A stretch of DNA of 64,000 nucleotides from Psychromarinibacter sediminicola (GCF_029168335.1 NZ_JARGYC010000001.1:62001-126000); one strand, 5' to 3'. Counted from the stretch's first letter, positions 7,962-17,433 are shown. Notes: a model not told the origin generated them from the sequence alone. Made by a program: numbers and translations.

Positions 7962-9740
7962 ATGCATGCCTACCGCAGCCATACCTGCGCCGAACTGACC
8001 AAGGAGAACGTGGGCGACACCGTGCGCCTGGCCGGCTGGGTCCACCGGGTGCGCGACCATGGCGGCGTGCTGTTCATCGACCTGCGCGACCATTACGGCA
8101 TGACGCAGGTGCTGTGCGACCCGGACTCGGCGGTGTTCTCCGAGGTCGAGAAGGTGCGCAGCGAGTGGTGCATCCGGATCGACGGCGAGGTCAAGGCGCG
8201 CGACCCGGAACTGGTGAACCCCAGGATCGTCACCGGCGAGATCGAGGTCTACATCCGCGACATGGAGGTGCTGGGCGCCGCCGAGGAGCTGCCGCTGCAG
8301 GTCTTCGGCGACCAGGAATACCCCGAGGAGACCCGCCTGCGCTATCGCTACCTTGACCTGCGCCGCGAGGTGATGCAGCGCAACATGGCGCTGCGCTCGG
8401 ACGTGGTCGCCTCGATCCGGCGGCGGATGTGGGACATCGGTTTTCGCGAGTACCAGACGCCGATCATCACCGCTTCCTCGCCCGAGGGCGCGCGCGACTT
8501 CCTGGTGCCCTCGCGCCTGCATCCGGGCAGGTTCTACGCGCTGCCGCAGGCGCCGCAGCAGTTCAAGCAGCTGCTGATGGTGTCGGGCTTCGACAAGTAT
8601 TTCCAGATCGCGCCCTGCTTCCGCGACGAGGATCCGCGCTCGGACCGCTCGCCCACCGACTTCTACCAGCTCGACATGGAGATGTCCTTCGTCGAGCAGC
8701 AGGACATCTTCGACACGGTCAAGCCCGTCATCCAGGGCGTGTTCGAGGAATTCGGCGGCGGCCGCAAGGTGGACGCGAGCTGGCCGCAGATCTCCTATGC
8801 CGACGCGGCTTTGTGGTACGGCACCGACAAGCCCGACCTGCGCAACCCGATCAAGATGCAGGACGTCTCCGAGCATTTCCGCGACTCGGGCTTCGCGATC
8901 TTCGCGAAACTGCTGGAGCAGGAGGGCACCCAGATCCGTGCGATCCCGGCGCAGGGCGGCGGGTCGCGCAAGTTCTGCGACCGGATGAACGCCTTCGCCC
9001 AGAAGGAAGGACTGCCCGGCATGGGCTATATCTTCTGGCGTGACGGCTCTGACGGGATGGAAGCCGCCGGTCCCCTGGCCAAGAACATCGGCCCGGAGCG
9101 GACCGAGGCGATCCGCCAGCAGCTGGGCCTCGGCACCGGCGACGCCGCCTTCTTCCTCGGCGGCAAGCCGTCGTCCTTCGAGCGCGTCGCCGGCCGTGCC
9201 CGCGACGTGATCGGCGAAGAGCTCGGCCTGACCGAGACCGACCGCTTCGCGCTGGCCTGGGTCGTCGACTTCCCGATGTACGAAAAGGACGAGGAGACCG
9301 GCGAGATCGACTTCAGCCACAACCCGTTCTCGATGCCGCAGGGCGGGCTGGACGCGCTGTCGGGCGACCCGATGGACGTGCTGGGCTTTCAGTACGATCT
9401 GTCCTGCAACGGCTACGAGATCCTGTCGGGCGCGATCCGGAACCACCGCCCCGAGATCATGTTCAAGGCGTTCGAACTCGCCGGCTACGGCGAGGAGGAG
9501 GTGCGCAAGCGCTTCGGCGGCATGGTCAACGCCTTCCGCTTCGGCGCCCCTCCGCACGGCGGCTGCGCGGCCGGCATCGACCGGATCGTCATGCTGCTGG
9601 CCGACGAGGACAACATCCGCCAGGTCATGCTGTTCCCGATGAACCAGCGCGCCGAGGACCTGATGATGCAGGCCCCGACCGAGCCCTCGCCCGAGCAGCT
9701 GATGGAGCTGGGCCTCCGGGTGCTCCCGCGGGAAGAGTGA
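7962..9740 (+). CDS. aspS: aspartyl-tRNA synthetase
   Basis: 592 residues, the bacterial length that includes the GAD insertion. Starts [12 protein letters not shown] with the OB-fold anticodon domain (about 18-110, [11 protein letters not shown]), then class II motif 2 ([10 protein letters not shown], about 223) and motif 3 (GGCAAGIDR, about 535). It charges tRNA-Asp; whether it also charges tRNA-Asn cannot be told here. The stop overlaps the ATG of the restriction nuclease gene (TGATG), an unusual neighbour for an essential gene. Confidence 0.97.
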   Translation: MHAYRSHTCAELTKENVGDTVRLAGWVHRVRDHGGVLFIDLRDHYGMTQVLCDPDSAVFSEVEKVRSEWCIRIDGEVKARDPELVNPRIVTGEIEVYIRDMEVLGAAEELPLQVFGDQEYPEETRLRYRYLDLRREVMQRNMALRSDVVASIRRRMWDIGFREYQTPIITASSPEGARDFLVPSRLHPGRFYALPQAPQQFKQLLMVSGFDKYFQIAPCFRDEDPRSDRSPTDFYQLDMEMSFVEQQDIFDTVKPVIQGVFEEFGGGRKVDASWPQISYADAALWYGTDKPDLRNPIKMQDVSEHFRDSGFAIFAKLLEQEGTQIRAIPAQGGGSRKFCDRMNAFAQKEGLPGMGYIFWRDGSDGMEAAGPLAKNIGPERTEAIRQQLGLGTGDAAFFLGGKPSSFERVAGRARDVIGEELGLTETDRFALAWVVDFPMYEKDEETGEIDFSHNPFSMPQGGLDALSGDPMDVLGFQYDLSCNGYEILSGAIRNHRPEIMFKAFELAGYGEEEVRKRFGGMVNAFRFGAPPHGGCAAGIDRIVMLLADEDNIRQVMLFPMNQRAEDLMMQAPTEPSPEQLMELGLRVLPREE

Positions 9741-10495
9741 TGTTCGACCGGCTGCGCCGCGCGGGGTTCGACGTTCTGGCGAAGAACCACGCCGAGGCGA
9801 TCCTGTCGGTCGACTTCCCCACCGTCTCGGACGGGCTGATCGAGGCGCTTCTGTCCTTCTCGCTCGACGCCCGCGAGATCGTGCGCAGCGGCGGCGGTCA
9901 GGCGCAGTCGACCATGCGGCTGCGCGACGCGCTCTATGCCGGCGGCTGGCCGAAGCACGAATTCGTCGTCAAGACCATCGTCGACGGCGAGGAACGCGAG
10001 GCGGTCAGCCACGAGATCGACCACGTCAAGCGCGCCGACCAGGGCACGCTCGCGCTGGAGATCGAGTGGAACAACAAGGATCCGTTCTTCGACCGGAATC
10101 TGGAGAACTTCCAGCGCCTGCACGCGCAGTCGGCGATCTCGCTGGGCGTGCTGATCACCCGCGGCGCCTCGCTGCAGAACGCGATGGTCGACATCGTCGA
10201 ATGGGTCATCCGCTCCGAGGGCATCCTCGACGCCTGGGAACTGGAGGCCTGGGGCATGAAGGAGCGCACGGCCCGGCAGCGCAATGCGCTCGACCGGCTG
10301 ATCGAGCGCCGGGTGCCCTTCGCCCGCGCCTTCGCGCAATCCTTCGTGGCCGACAAGTTCGGGCAGGCGACGACGCATTGGGCGAAACTGACCGCCCGCG
10401 TGTCGCGCGGGGTGGGCAACCCGTGCCCGCTGTTGCTGATCGGCCTGCCGGTCTCGGCGGTCGGCGACTACTCCGCCGCCATGGCCGAATTGTAG
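9740..10495 (+). CDS. BglII/BstYI-like type II restriction endonuclease
   Basis: 251 residues. The core EIDHVKR (Asp94) followed by LALEIEW (Glu107, Glu109), then DPFFDRNL and LITRG, resembles the D...ExQ active site and following helix of BglII/BstYI nucleases (PD-(D/E)XK fold), here with ExE. The end RVSRGVGNPCPLLLIGLP resembles the BstYI C-terminal strand. It overlaps the aspS stop by one base and the convergent MT-A70 methylase by 28 bp, the classic layout of a restriction-modification pair. The recognised site cannot be read; a GATC-centred site is only a guess from the relatives. Confidence 0.72.
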   Translation: MFDRLRRAGFDVLAKNHAEAILSVDFPTVSDGLIEALLSFSLDAREIVRSGGGQAQSTMRLRDALYAGGWPKHEFVVKTIVDGEEREAVSHEIDHVKRADQGTLALEIEWNNKDPFFDRNLENFQRLHAQSAISLGVLITRGASLQNAMVDIVEWVIRSEGILDAWELEAWGMKERTARQRNALDRLIERRVPFARAFAQSFVADKFGQATTHWAKLTARVSRGVGNPCPLLLIGLPVSAVGDYSAAMAEL

Positions 10496-11109
10496 GGATA
10501 GGTCTTCCAGCTGGGCTTGTAATCCGCGTCCGCCTGGTTGCCCCAGACGGTCCAGTTCGGCCGGATGCCGCGCCCGAACAGCTCCAGATACGGCCCCCAG
10601 GAGCAGCTCTCGATCAGCTCGTACTGCTCGTCGGGCTTGCGCGAATGCTCGCGCTTGCGGGTCTGCATCATGTTCACCTGCCGCCGGCCCGGCCCCAGCG
10701 TGCGGGCGTTCTTGCCGCGCGTGCCGAACAGCAGAAGCTCGGTCACGTTGCGGAAATAGAACCCCACGCCGCGCCCGTCGCTGCCGCCGTCCTTGCGCAC
10801 CTTGTGCCAGACGATGTTCGACTTGTAGTCGAAGCCCCAGGCCTGCAGCACCGCCAGCCCCTCCGGCAGCAGCGCGTTCGGCACCCACAGATAGCAATGC
10901 GCCCGGTCCTCCAGGTACTCGGCCACCGGCAGCGCGCAGATCTCCTCCAGCGTCATGGTCGGATAGCGCGACAGCCGCTTGTGCTCCGGCGCGACCTTGC
11001 CGGTGCGGTTGGTGAACCGCCAGGGCGGGTCGGCCATCACCGTGCCGAACCGGTCATCCGCCAGGAATGCGCGCAGGTCTTGGGAAGGGGTCATCTGCAT
11101 ATACGACAT
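10468..11109 (-). CDS. MT-A70 family adenine DNA methyltransferase
   Basis: 213 residues from MSYMQM. DPPW (Asp27-Trp30) is the catalytic motif of N6-adenine methyltransferases; ending WTVWGNQ is also typical of MT-A70 enzymes, as are the SNIVWHK and LLLFGTRG segments. It should protect the target of the nuclease encoded on the other strand; their tails overlap by 28 bp. The pair looks intact on both sides. Confidence 0.85.
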   Translation of the reverse strand: MSYMQMTPSQDLRAFLADDRFGTVMADPPWRFTNRTGKVAPEHKRLSRYPTMTLEEICALPVAEYLEDRAHCYLWVPNALLPEGLAVLQAWGFDYKSNIVWHKVRKDGGSDGRGVGFYFRNVTELLLFGTRGKNARTLGPGRRQVNMMQTRKREHSRKPDEQYELIESCSWGPYLELFGRGIRPNWTVWGNQADADYKPSWKTYPYNSAMAAE

Positions 11110-11282
11110 GTTGGCGTCCCGCGGCGGAAGAGGCAATGAGAACATCTCTGGAACATTGCTACAGGACGGTTGATGACCCGTCAACGCGACAGCGCCGGCG
11201 GCGCGGCGCCGAGCGCGGAAACGTGTGTTTGCCGCACCGGCGCCTGTGGTATCCTCCGCGCACGACCTCCGAGGCACTGCGC
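11110..11282. promoter_or_regulatory. divergent methylase / DUF1800 region
   Basis: 173 bp between divergent starts. A 17-bp imperfect palindrome GTTGATGACCCGTCAAC at 11169-11185 lies 60 bp before the methylase start and could bind a regulator. No controller (C) protein gene is seen near the restriction-modification pair. Confidence 0.25.
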
Positions 11283-12671
11283 ATGACCCTCTTCGACCGG
11301 CCCGTCGGGCCCGAGACCTACGCGATGATCCGCTATGGCTATGGCTGGCCCGCCCGCGGCGCACCGGTGACGGCGCAGGGCATGCTGGGCCGCCTGCTGG
11401 CGCCCGATACGGCGCAGGCCCGGTTTCCCAAGGTGCCCTTCGCCGAGGCGGTGACGCTCGGCCGCGACTACATCTCGGCCTCGCGCGAGATGAAGCGCGG
11501 GGTGGAGGGCGCCGACCGGCGCCGCAAGCTGGCATGGCGCGCGATCCGGCACGCGCAGCTTCGCGGCCTCGCCGCCGATCTCGCCCGCATGGCCGAGACG
11601 GACGATCCCCTCCGCGAGCGGCTGGTGCAGTTCTGGAACAACCATTTCGCCACCCGGACCACCGGCCGCGCGGCGCGCGCCACCGGCCCGGCCTATGCCG
11701 ACGACGCGATTCGCCCGCATCTCACCGGCTCGTTCGCCGATCTGCTGAAATCGGCGGTGACGCATCCGGTCATGCTGGCCTTCCTCGATCAGCCCTCCTC
11801 GGTCGGCCCCAATTCGCCCTACGGCCAGCGGCGCGGCCGCGGGCTGAACGAGAACCTCGCGCGCGAGGTGATCGAGCTGCACACGCTGGGCGTGGGCGCG
11901 GGCTATTCCCAGGCCGATGTGCGCCAGTTCGCCGAGCTGCTCACCGGCCTCACCTTCAACCTGCGGCGCGATGCCGAGGGCGTCTTCGACCCGCGCCGCG
12001 CCGAACCCGGGGCCGAGACGGTGCTGGGCACCTCCTATGGCGGCGACGGCACAGCGAGCCAGGCGGACATCCACGCGGCGCTCGACGATCTCGCGGCGCA
12101 TCCGGCCACGGCGGCGCATCTGTCGCGCAAGCTGGTGGCGCATTTCACCGCCGACACCCCCGACCCGGCGCTGGTCGCCGCGGTCGAGGCCGCCTGGCGC
12201 GACACCGGCGGCGACCTGTTGGCGGTCTATACCGCGCTGCTGACTCATCCGGCGGCGTGGGACGGCTTCGGCGCCAAGGTCAAGCAGCCCCTCGAATTCA
12301 TGGGATCGGCGCTGCGCGCGCTGGAGGTCCGGGGCGAGACGCTGCAGGAGATGAAGCCGGGCCTTGTCCTGCGCGCCTTCCTGCGCCCGCTGGCGGATAT
12401 GGGCCAGGCCTATCACGGCCCGCCGGGGCCCGACGGGGTTCCCGACGAGGCGGCGGCCTGGGTGCAGCCCTTCGGCCTGGCGCAGCGCATCACCTGGGCG
12501 GCGGCCGCGGTGGACCGGGCGGCGACCAAGGGGCTGGACCCGGTGGCGTTCGCCCGCGCCGCGCTGGGCGACGCGGCGAGCGAGCGGCTTCTCTGGGCCG
12601 CGGCCCGGGCGGAAACGCGCGACCAGGGGCTGGCGCTGGTGCTGGCCTCGGCAGAGTTCAACCGGCGATGA
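11283..12671 (+). CDS. DUF1800 family protein
   Basis: 462 residues, with the DUF1800 hallmarks QFWNNHFATR (about 119), NENLAREVIELHTLGV (about 196) and HPAAWDGFGAKVKQPLEF (about 322). Function is not established; genes of this family nearly always precede a DUF1501 gene, as here, where stop and next possible start overlap. The pair is thought to handle secreted or envelope material, but this is inference from DUF1501 export signals. Confidence 0.88.
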   Translation: MTLFDRPVGPETYAMIRYGYGWPARGAPVTAQGMLGRLLAPDTAQARFPKVPFAEAVTLGRDYISASREMKRGVEGADRRRKLAWRAIRHAQLRGLAADLARMAETDDPLRERLVQFWNNHFATRTTGRAARATGPAYADDAIRPHLTGSFADLLKSAVTHPVMLAFLDQPSSVGPNSPYGQRRGRGLNENLAREVIELHTLGVGAGYSQADVRQFAELLTGLTFNLRRDAEGVFDPRRAEPGAETVLGTSYGGDGTASQADIHAALDDLAAHPATAAHLSRKLVAHFTADTPDPALVAAVEAAWRDTGGDLLAVYTALLTHPAAWDGFGAKVKQPLEFMGSALRALEVRGETLQEMKPGLVLRAFLRPLADMGQAYHGPPGPDGVPDEAAAWVQPFGLAQRITWAAAAVDRAATKGLDPVAFARAALGDAASERLLWAAARAETRDQGLALVLASAEFNRR

Positions 12672-12682
12672 AGGGGACCGGC

Positions 12683-13870
12683 ATGGCGACAGGGATTTCC
12701 CGGCGGGGGCTTCTGAAGGGCGGGCTGGGCGCGGCCTGTTCGCTCGCGGCGCACCCGCTGACGTCGACGATGACCATGGCGGCCGCGCCGTGGGACGCGC
12801 GGCTGGTGGTTATCGTGCTGCGCGGCGCGATGGACGGGCTGGGCCTTTTGCCGCCCCTGGGCGAGCCGGACTTCGCGCGCTACCGGCCCGCGCTGGGCGC
12901 GCGGGCGGCGGAGACGGCGATCCCGCTCGACGGGATGTTCGGGCTGCACCGGGCGATGGCGCCGCTTATGCCGCTGTGGCGGGCGGGCGAGCTGGGCTTT
13001 GCGCAGGCGGTCTCGACCCCCTATCGCGACAAGCGCAGCCATTTCGACGGGCAGGATCTGCTGGAGGCCGGCACCGGCATGGACGTGGCCCTCGCGGCGC
13101 AGCGCGACGGCTGGCTGAACCGGCTGTTGCAGGCGGTGCCGGGGACCGAGGCGCAGACCGCCTTTGCCGTCGGCCGGCAGGAGATGCGGATCCTGCGCGG
13201 CGACGCGCCGGTCTATCAGTGGGAGCCCGAGACCGACATCGAGGTGACGGCGCAGCAGCAGCTTCTGCTGGAGCATGTCTACGCGGCCGACCCGCTGTTC
13301 TCGGCGGCGGCGGGCGAAGCGCTGGAGCTCGCCGCGCGCATCGACCGGCAGGACCTGCCGCCGCTGTCCACGGGCGCCCGGCGCGAGCCGCTGGGCGCCT
13401 TCGCGGCGGACCGGCTGCTCGAGGACACCCGGATCGTGTCCTATTCGCTGACCGGCTGGGACACGCATCGCCGGCAGAAGGGCGCGCTGGCCCGCGCGCT
13501 GGACGATCTGCAGCGCTCGATCCTGTCGCTGCGCGAGGGGCTGGGGCCGGTCTGGTCGAAGACGGCGGTGCTGGCGATGACCGAGTTCGGGCGCACGGTG
13601 GCCGAGAACGGCTCGGCCGGGACCGATCACGGCACCGGCGGCGCGATGGTGATGGCCGGCGGCGCGCTGCGCGGCGGGCGCATCTACGGCGACTGGCCGG
13701 GGCTGGCAGAGGCCGATCTCTACGACCGGCGCGACCTGATGCCGACGGGCGACGTGCGCGCCTATGCGGCCTGGGCGATGCGCGGGCTCTACGGCCTGGA
13801 CCGCGCGACGCTGGAGGGCGCAATCTTTCCCACGCTCGACATGGGGGCGGATCCGGGGATGGTGGCCTGA
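12683..13870 (+). CDS. DUF1501 family protein, Tat-exported
   Basis: 395 residues starting MATGISRRGLLKGG, a twin-arginine signal (Arg7-Arg8) followed by a hydrophobic stretch, so it should be exported folded to the periplasm. Sulfatase/phosphatase-like segments include RGAMDGLGLL, HFDGQDLLE, GWDTHRRQ and MTEFGRTVAENGSAGTDHG with metal-binding-type Asp/His. The ATG at 12683 has AAGGGG upstream; an in-frame ATG at 12668 overlaps the DUF1800 stop. The catalytic role is unknown. Confidence 0.87.
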   Translation: MATGISRRGLLKGGLGAACSLAAHPLTSTMTMAAAPWDARLVVIVLRGAMDGLGLLPPLGEPDFARYRPALGARAAETAIPLDGMFGLHRAMAPLMPLWRAGELGFAQAVSTPYRDKRSHFDGQDLLEAGTGMDVALAAQRDGWLNRLLQAVPGTEAQTAFAVGRQEMRILRGDAPVYQWEPETDIEVTAQQQLLLEHVYAADPLFSAAAGEALELAARIDRQDLPPLSTGARREPLGAFAADRLLEDTRIVSYSLTGWDTHRRQKGALARALDDLQRSILSLREGLGPVWSKTAVLAMTEFGRTVAENGSAGTDHGTGGAMVMAGGALRGGRIYGDWPGLAEADLYDRRDLMPTGDVRAYAAWAMRGLYGLDRATLEGAIFPTLDMGADPGMVA

Positions 13871-13874
13871 GGCG

Positions 13875-14087
13875 TCAGCCGACCGGCGATTGCGCCGCCT
13901 CGATCACCGCGCTGGCGCCGGGCGCGTCGTCGGACAGGCGGGTGACGGCGGTGGCGGCGACGGCCGTGGTCAGGCTGAACAGGCCGACGGCGAAGACGGT
14001 CATGTCGATGCCGCGCTGAAGCCTGTCGCGCATCCGCGCCTCGGTCGGTATCGCTGTCTGCGTCGATGACTGCCTCGCTGTCGGCAT
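13875..14087 (-). CDS. small single-span membrane protein, unknown
   Basis: 70 residues from an ATG with AGGAGAG upstream. A polar N-terminus (about 1-28) is followed by one hydrophobic segment (MTVFAVGLFSLTTAVAATAV, about 29-48) and a short acidic tail. No family recognised. It is divergent from the GNAT gene and convergent with DUF1501, whose stop is 4 bp away. Confidence 0.55.
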   Translation of the reverse strand: MPTARQSSTQTAIPTEARMRDRLQRGIDMTVFAVGLFSLTTAVAATAVTRLSDDAPGASAVIEAAQSPVG

Positions 14088-14166
14088 CGCGCGCCACTCT
14101 CCTCTGGTATTCCTCGCCTGTTGCGGCAAGGTGGCGGCGGATTGCGGCGGCAATGGGAGCCAGGCG

Positions 14167-14880
14167 GTGACATTTTCCGGTGAAAAAGGTGAGGATTTGT
14201 CGACCTGGACGCCGCCCCGGCGCCCGGATGCGGCGGTGCTGGAGGGCCGCTACGCGCGGCTGGAGCGGCTGCGCCCGGACCACGCGCCGGCGCTGTTCGC
14301 CGCCAACGCCGAGAGCGACGCGATCTGGGACTGGCTGCCCTACGGCCCGTTCGGCGACCTGGCGGCCTATCGCGACTGGATGACGGCGGCGGCGCTCGGC
14401 GCGGACCCGCGCTTTTATGCCATCCGCGACCGGCAGGCGGATGCCTGGGGCGGCGTGGCGAGCTACCTGCGGATCGCGCCGGAGGCGGGGACGATCGAGG
14501 TGGGGCACATCAACTTTGCGCCGCGGCTGCAGAAGACCCGCGCCGCGACCGAGGCGATGCTGCTGATGATGCGCTGGGCCTTCGAGGCGGGTTATCGGCG
14601 CTACGAGTGGAAATGCAACGCGCGGAACCTGGGCTCCCGGCGGGCGGCGCAGCGGCTGGGCTTCAGCTTCGAAGGCGTCTTCCGGCAGGCGGCGGTGGTG
14701 AAGGGCCGCAACCGCGACACGGCCTGGTTCGCCTGCATCGACAAGGAATGGCCGGCGCTTCGGGCGGCCTTCGACGCCTGGCTCGACCCGGCGAACTTCG
14801 ATGCGCAAGGCCGGCAGCGACAGAGCCTGTCGGCGCTCACCGCCCCGATCCGCGTCGCCTCGGACCCGGCGTTGGGTTAG
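14167..14880 (+). CDS. GNAT acetyltransferase, RimJ/RimL type
   Basis: 237 residues from a GTG. The pattern follows the RimJ/RimL branch: LEGRYARLERLRPDHA at the start, IEVGHINFAPRLQKTRAATEAMLLM as the acetyl-CoA-binding helix region and NLGSRRAAQRLGFSFEGVFR near the C-terminal part. It would acetylate an amino group of a protein or small molecule. The start is uncertain (an upstream GTG at 14131 is in frame). Its last 31 bases are the first unit of a 31-bp tandem repeat that continues past the stop. Confidence 0.82.
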   Translation: MTFSGEKGEDLSTWTPPRRPDAAVLEGRYARLERLRPDHAPALFAANAESDAIWDWLPYGPFGDLAAYRDWMTAAALGADPRFYAIRDRQADAWGGVASYLRIAPEAGTIEVGHINFAPRLQKTRAATEAMLLMMRWAFEAGYRRYEWKCNARNLGSRRAAQRLGFSFEGVFRQAAVVKGRNRDTAWFACIDKEWPALRAAFDAWLDPANFDAQGRQRQSLSALTAPIRVASDPALG

Positions 14881-15004
14881 CCGCGTCGCCTCTGACATGG
14901 CGCTGGTTTGACCGCGCCGCCGCGGACCCGGCGCTGGATTGATAGGGGCGCTTCTGACCCGCCATTGGGCTGACCGCGTCGCCGCGGACCCGGCGCCGGT
15001 TTGA
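14850..15004 (+). repeat. 31-bp imperfect tandem repeat, five units
   Basis: Units at 14850-14880, 14881-14911, 14912-14942, 14943-14973 and 14974-15004 keep an exact 31-bp period with consensus CCGCGTCGCCGCGGACCCGG then CGCTGGTTTGA. The first unit is the C-terminal coding end of the GNAT gene; the rest is non-coding. As 31 is not a multiple of three, this is not a peptide repeat. The remaining sequence to 15172 shows a degenerate sixth unit and nothing else recognisable. Confidence 0.9.
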
Positions 15005-15172
15005 CAGGGCCGCCAGGGCGCCTCGGCGCCGCGACCTGACGCCGGGCCGAGAGCACTGCTGCCCTCGCCCCTCGGCGCCGCGCCACTCCGCCGGTGGCGA
15101 GGAGACCACACGAGACGCGCCTCCTGACCCAACGCAGCCCAGCCCGTCCGACAGGGCGCCCCAAACGCCCCC

Positions 15173-15892
15173 TCAGATCGCCGCGCGCTTGTCCAGCCGG
15201 TCCTGCAACAGCCCCGCGACCCGGGCGAGGTCGGTGCCGAACGACCGGCCCAGCGCGCGCTGCCGGGCCAGCCGCTCCGCCGCCTGCTCCAGCGCGTCGT
15301 CATGCGCCGATCGCGCCACGCCGGCCAGAAAGTGCGCCGCGTAGTCCAACGTGCGGTCGTCGTCGGAGCCGCTCAGGATCTCGGCCACATGGGCCAGATC
15401 GTCGTGAAAGGCGATCGGGTCGGGCACCACGATCTCGGAGGGCACCGCGCGCAGGCCGGCCGGCTGCTGCTCGGGCGGCAGGATGTCCAGCACCGAGGCC
15501 TGGAACACCGCCAGGCTCTCGATCGGTTTGCACAGCACGCCGTCCGCGCCGGCATCGTGCGCGGCGGGAAACAACCGGTCGTCGCCGGAGGTCGCCAGAA
15601 TCACCGGGATGCGGGGCGACGCGCCGGCCAGGTTGCGGATCAGGTCGAGCCCCGAGCCGTCCGGCAGCCCCAGATCCACGATCACCACGCTGGGCCGGTA
15701 GACCGACAGGTGCCGGCGCGCCGCCTGAAGCGAATCCGCGCGCCGGATGCGCGCCCCGCTTTTCAGGCACAGAAGGCGCACCGCCTCGGAGGCGAAGCGG
15801 CTGTCCTCGATCACGAGCACGGTCAGGCCGGCAAGCGGCCGCTCCGGGCTGGCGCCGGAATGGTGGGCGGGGCGGTCGAGCATCGAAGGCAT
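15173..15892 (-). CDS. response regulator receiver protein with unknown C-terminal domain
   Basis: 239 residues. A receiver domain (about 20-140) has VLVIEDSRF with the acidic pair, VVIVDLGLPDG with the phospho-acceptor Asp, ATSGDD and the KPI lysine. The remaining 100 residues are helical with no DNA-binding motif seen, so the output may be protein-protein. No histidine kinase is adjacent. The ATG at 15892 has AGGAGA upstream; the longer frame does not. Confidence 0.83.
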   Translation of the reverse strand: MPSMLDRPAHHSGASPERPLAGLTVLVIEDSRFASEAVRLLCLKSGARIRRADSLQAARRHLSVYRPSVVIVDLGLPDGSGLDLIRNLAGASPRIPVILATSGDDRLFPAAHDAGADGVLCKPIESLAVFQASVLDILPPEQQPAGLRAVPSEIVVPDPIAFHDDLAHVAEILSGSDDDRTLDYAAHFLAGVARSAHDDALEQAAERLARQRALGRSFGTDLARVAGLLQDRLDKRAAI

Positions 15893-16080
15893 GGTCGATC
15901 TCCTGTCAGCGATCGCCTTCGACCCTAGCGGCAAGAGGATGAATCCCCGGTTAACGCGCCCGGAATTCGACGCAGCCATTTCGCACACGGCCGCGCACGG
16001 TCGCGCGATGCGACGATGCGGCGCTGGCAATTCGCCCCGCGCTTTGGCAGGAGGAAGCCGCCCGAGCCAAGGAGGATCCC

Positions 16081-16485
16081 ATGATCGGCCGCCTCAACCA
16101 TGTCGCCATCGCCGTGCCCGACCTCGACGCCGCGGCGGCGCAGTACCGCGACACCCTGGGCGCCACGGTCGGCGCGCCGCAGGACGAGCCCGACCACGGC
16201 GTGACCGTGGTGTTCATCGAGCTGCCGAACACCAAGATCGAGCTGCTCCACCCGCTGGGCGACGCCTCGCCGATCCACGGCTTTCTGGAAAAGAACCCCG
16301 CCGGCGGCATCCACCACATGTGCTACGAGGTCGCCGACATCCTCGCCGCGCGCGACCGGCTGACATCGGCGGGCGCCCGCGTCCTCGGCGACGGCGAACC
16401 CAAGATCGGCGCCCACGGCAAGCCGGTGCTGTTTTTGCACCCGAAAGACTTCAACGGCGCGCTGATCGAGCTGGAGCAGGTCTGA
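16081..16485 (+). CDS. mce: methylmalonyl-CoA epimerase
   Basis: 134 residues, a single VOC/glyoxalase fold: MIGRLNHVAIAVPDLDAA, KIELLHPLG, GGIHHMCYEV and FLHPKDFNGALIELEQ supply the metal-binding His/Glu set of the family. It converts (S)- to (R)-methylmalonyl-CoA in propionate and branched-chain catabolism. An AAGGAGGA site precedes the ATG. Its stop overlaps the next ATG (TGATG), coupling it to the DUF1467 gene. Confidence 0.95.
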   Translation: MIGRLNHVAIAVPDLDAAAAQYRDTLGATVGAPQDEPDHGVTVVFIELPNTKIELLHPLGDASPIHGFLEKNPAGGIHHMCYEVADILAARDRLTSAGARVLGDGEPKIGAHGKPVLFLHPKDFNGALIELEQV

Positions 16486-16778
16486 TGGGCATCACCTCCG
16501 CGCTCGTCCTCTTTGCCGTGATCTGGTTCATGACGCTCTTCGTGGTCCTGCCGCTGCGGCTGACCACGCAGGGCGACAACGACGACGTGCTGCCCGGCAC
16601 GATGCCCGGCTCGCCCGAGGTGCATCACCTGAAGAGGAAATTCGTGATCGTGACCGCGATCGCCGTGGTCCTCTGGGCGATCATCGCCGGCATCATCTTT
16701 TCCGGCATCGTCAGCGTCTGCGACCTCGACTGGTTCAACCGGACCGATTGCGCGACAGGCGATGGAACATATGGGTGA
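16485..16778 (+). CDS. DUF1467 membrane protein
   Basis: 97 residues with two membrane segments (about 4-24 and 55-77) around a loop with VLPLRLTTQGD and PEVHHLKRKF, characteristic of DUF1467. Function unknown; it commonly follows mce in Rhodobacteraceae. The last 44 bases overlap the tail of the convergent EI24 gene. Confidence 0.82.
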   Translation: MGITSALVLFAVIWFMTLFVVLPLRLTTQGDNDDVLPGTMPGSPEVHHLKRKFVIVTAIAVVLWAIIAGIIFSGIVSVCDLDWFNRTDCATGDGTYG

Positions 16779-17433
16779 AGGTCGCCGCGCCCAGGATCGG
16801 GATAATCAGGTTCAGAAGCGGCACCGATAGCGGCACCGCCATCAACATCCCGGCGATCCAGATCGGCAGAACGTTCGCGCGATAGATCTCGCGCGCGCCC
16901 TGCCGCCCGACCCGGCGCATGGCGGCGATCTGGAAGTATTCCCGGCCCAGCAGGAACCCGTTCACCGCGTAGAAGATGAACGGCGCGAAGGGGGCGAAGA
17001 CGATGGCCAGGACAAAGGCCACCACGTTGACGCCCACCAGCAGGCAGAAGAAGGACAAGGTATCGGCCAGCACGTCGCGCCACGGGATGCGGGGGACGGG
17101 GGGCAGCTCGGGGTAATGCTTCGCCTCCACCGCCGCGGCCACGTCCTCCAGGAACAGCCCCGTGAACAGCGAGGCGACCGGCATCATCAGGACGACGCTG
17201 AGCACCAGCATCAGCGCGATCGAGGCGAAGGACAGAAGGTCGTCGACCCAGGCGACCTCGCCGAAATAGGGCAGCAGCACGGTGTCCGGCGCCACCCAGT
17301 TCACCAGCCCCAGGAACGCGGCATAGACGCCGAACAGCAGCGCCACGCTCAGCCCCAGCCCCAGCCACAGCACGCGGCGGAAGCGCGGATCGCCGGTCTG
17401 CCCCAGCGCCTTCAGGAAATCGCCGAGGATCAT
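16735..17433 (-). CDS. EI24/CysZ-like membrane protein
   Basis: 232 residues from MILGDFLKALGQ, with about four to five hydrophobic segments and the EI24-type PFIFYAVNGFLLGREYFQ motif. CysZ relatives mediate sulfate uptake, but this branch is uncharacterised. The ATG overlaps the stop of the nitroreductase gene upstream (ATGA), and the tail overlaps the DUF1467 gene. Confidence 0.8.
   Translation of the reverse strand: MILGDFLKALGQTGDPRFRRVLWLGLGLSVALLFGVYAAFLGLVNWVAPDTVLLPYFGEVAWVDDLLSFASIALMLVLSVVLMMPVASLFTGLFLEDVAAAVEAKHYPELPPVPRIPWRDVLADTLSFFCLLVGVNVVAFVLAIVFAPFAPFIFYAVNGFLLGREYFQIAAMRRVGRQGAREIYRANVLPIWIAGMLMAVPLSVPLLNLIIPILGAATFTHMFHRLSRNRSG

Noticed and set aside
7827-9557. 576-residue open frame antisense to aspS
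   Set aside because: It mirrors a certain gene in GC-rich DNA, has low-complexity Arg/Ala/Gly/His composition and no family motif or ribosome site.
14850-15004. CRISPR array
   Set aside because: The 31-bp units are directly adjoining and imperfect with no spacers, and no cas genes are seen.
15173-15892. two-component system with a kinase partner
   Set aside because: No histidine kinase lies on either side; the receiver protein is an orphan here.
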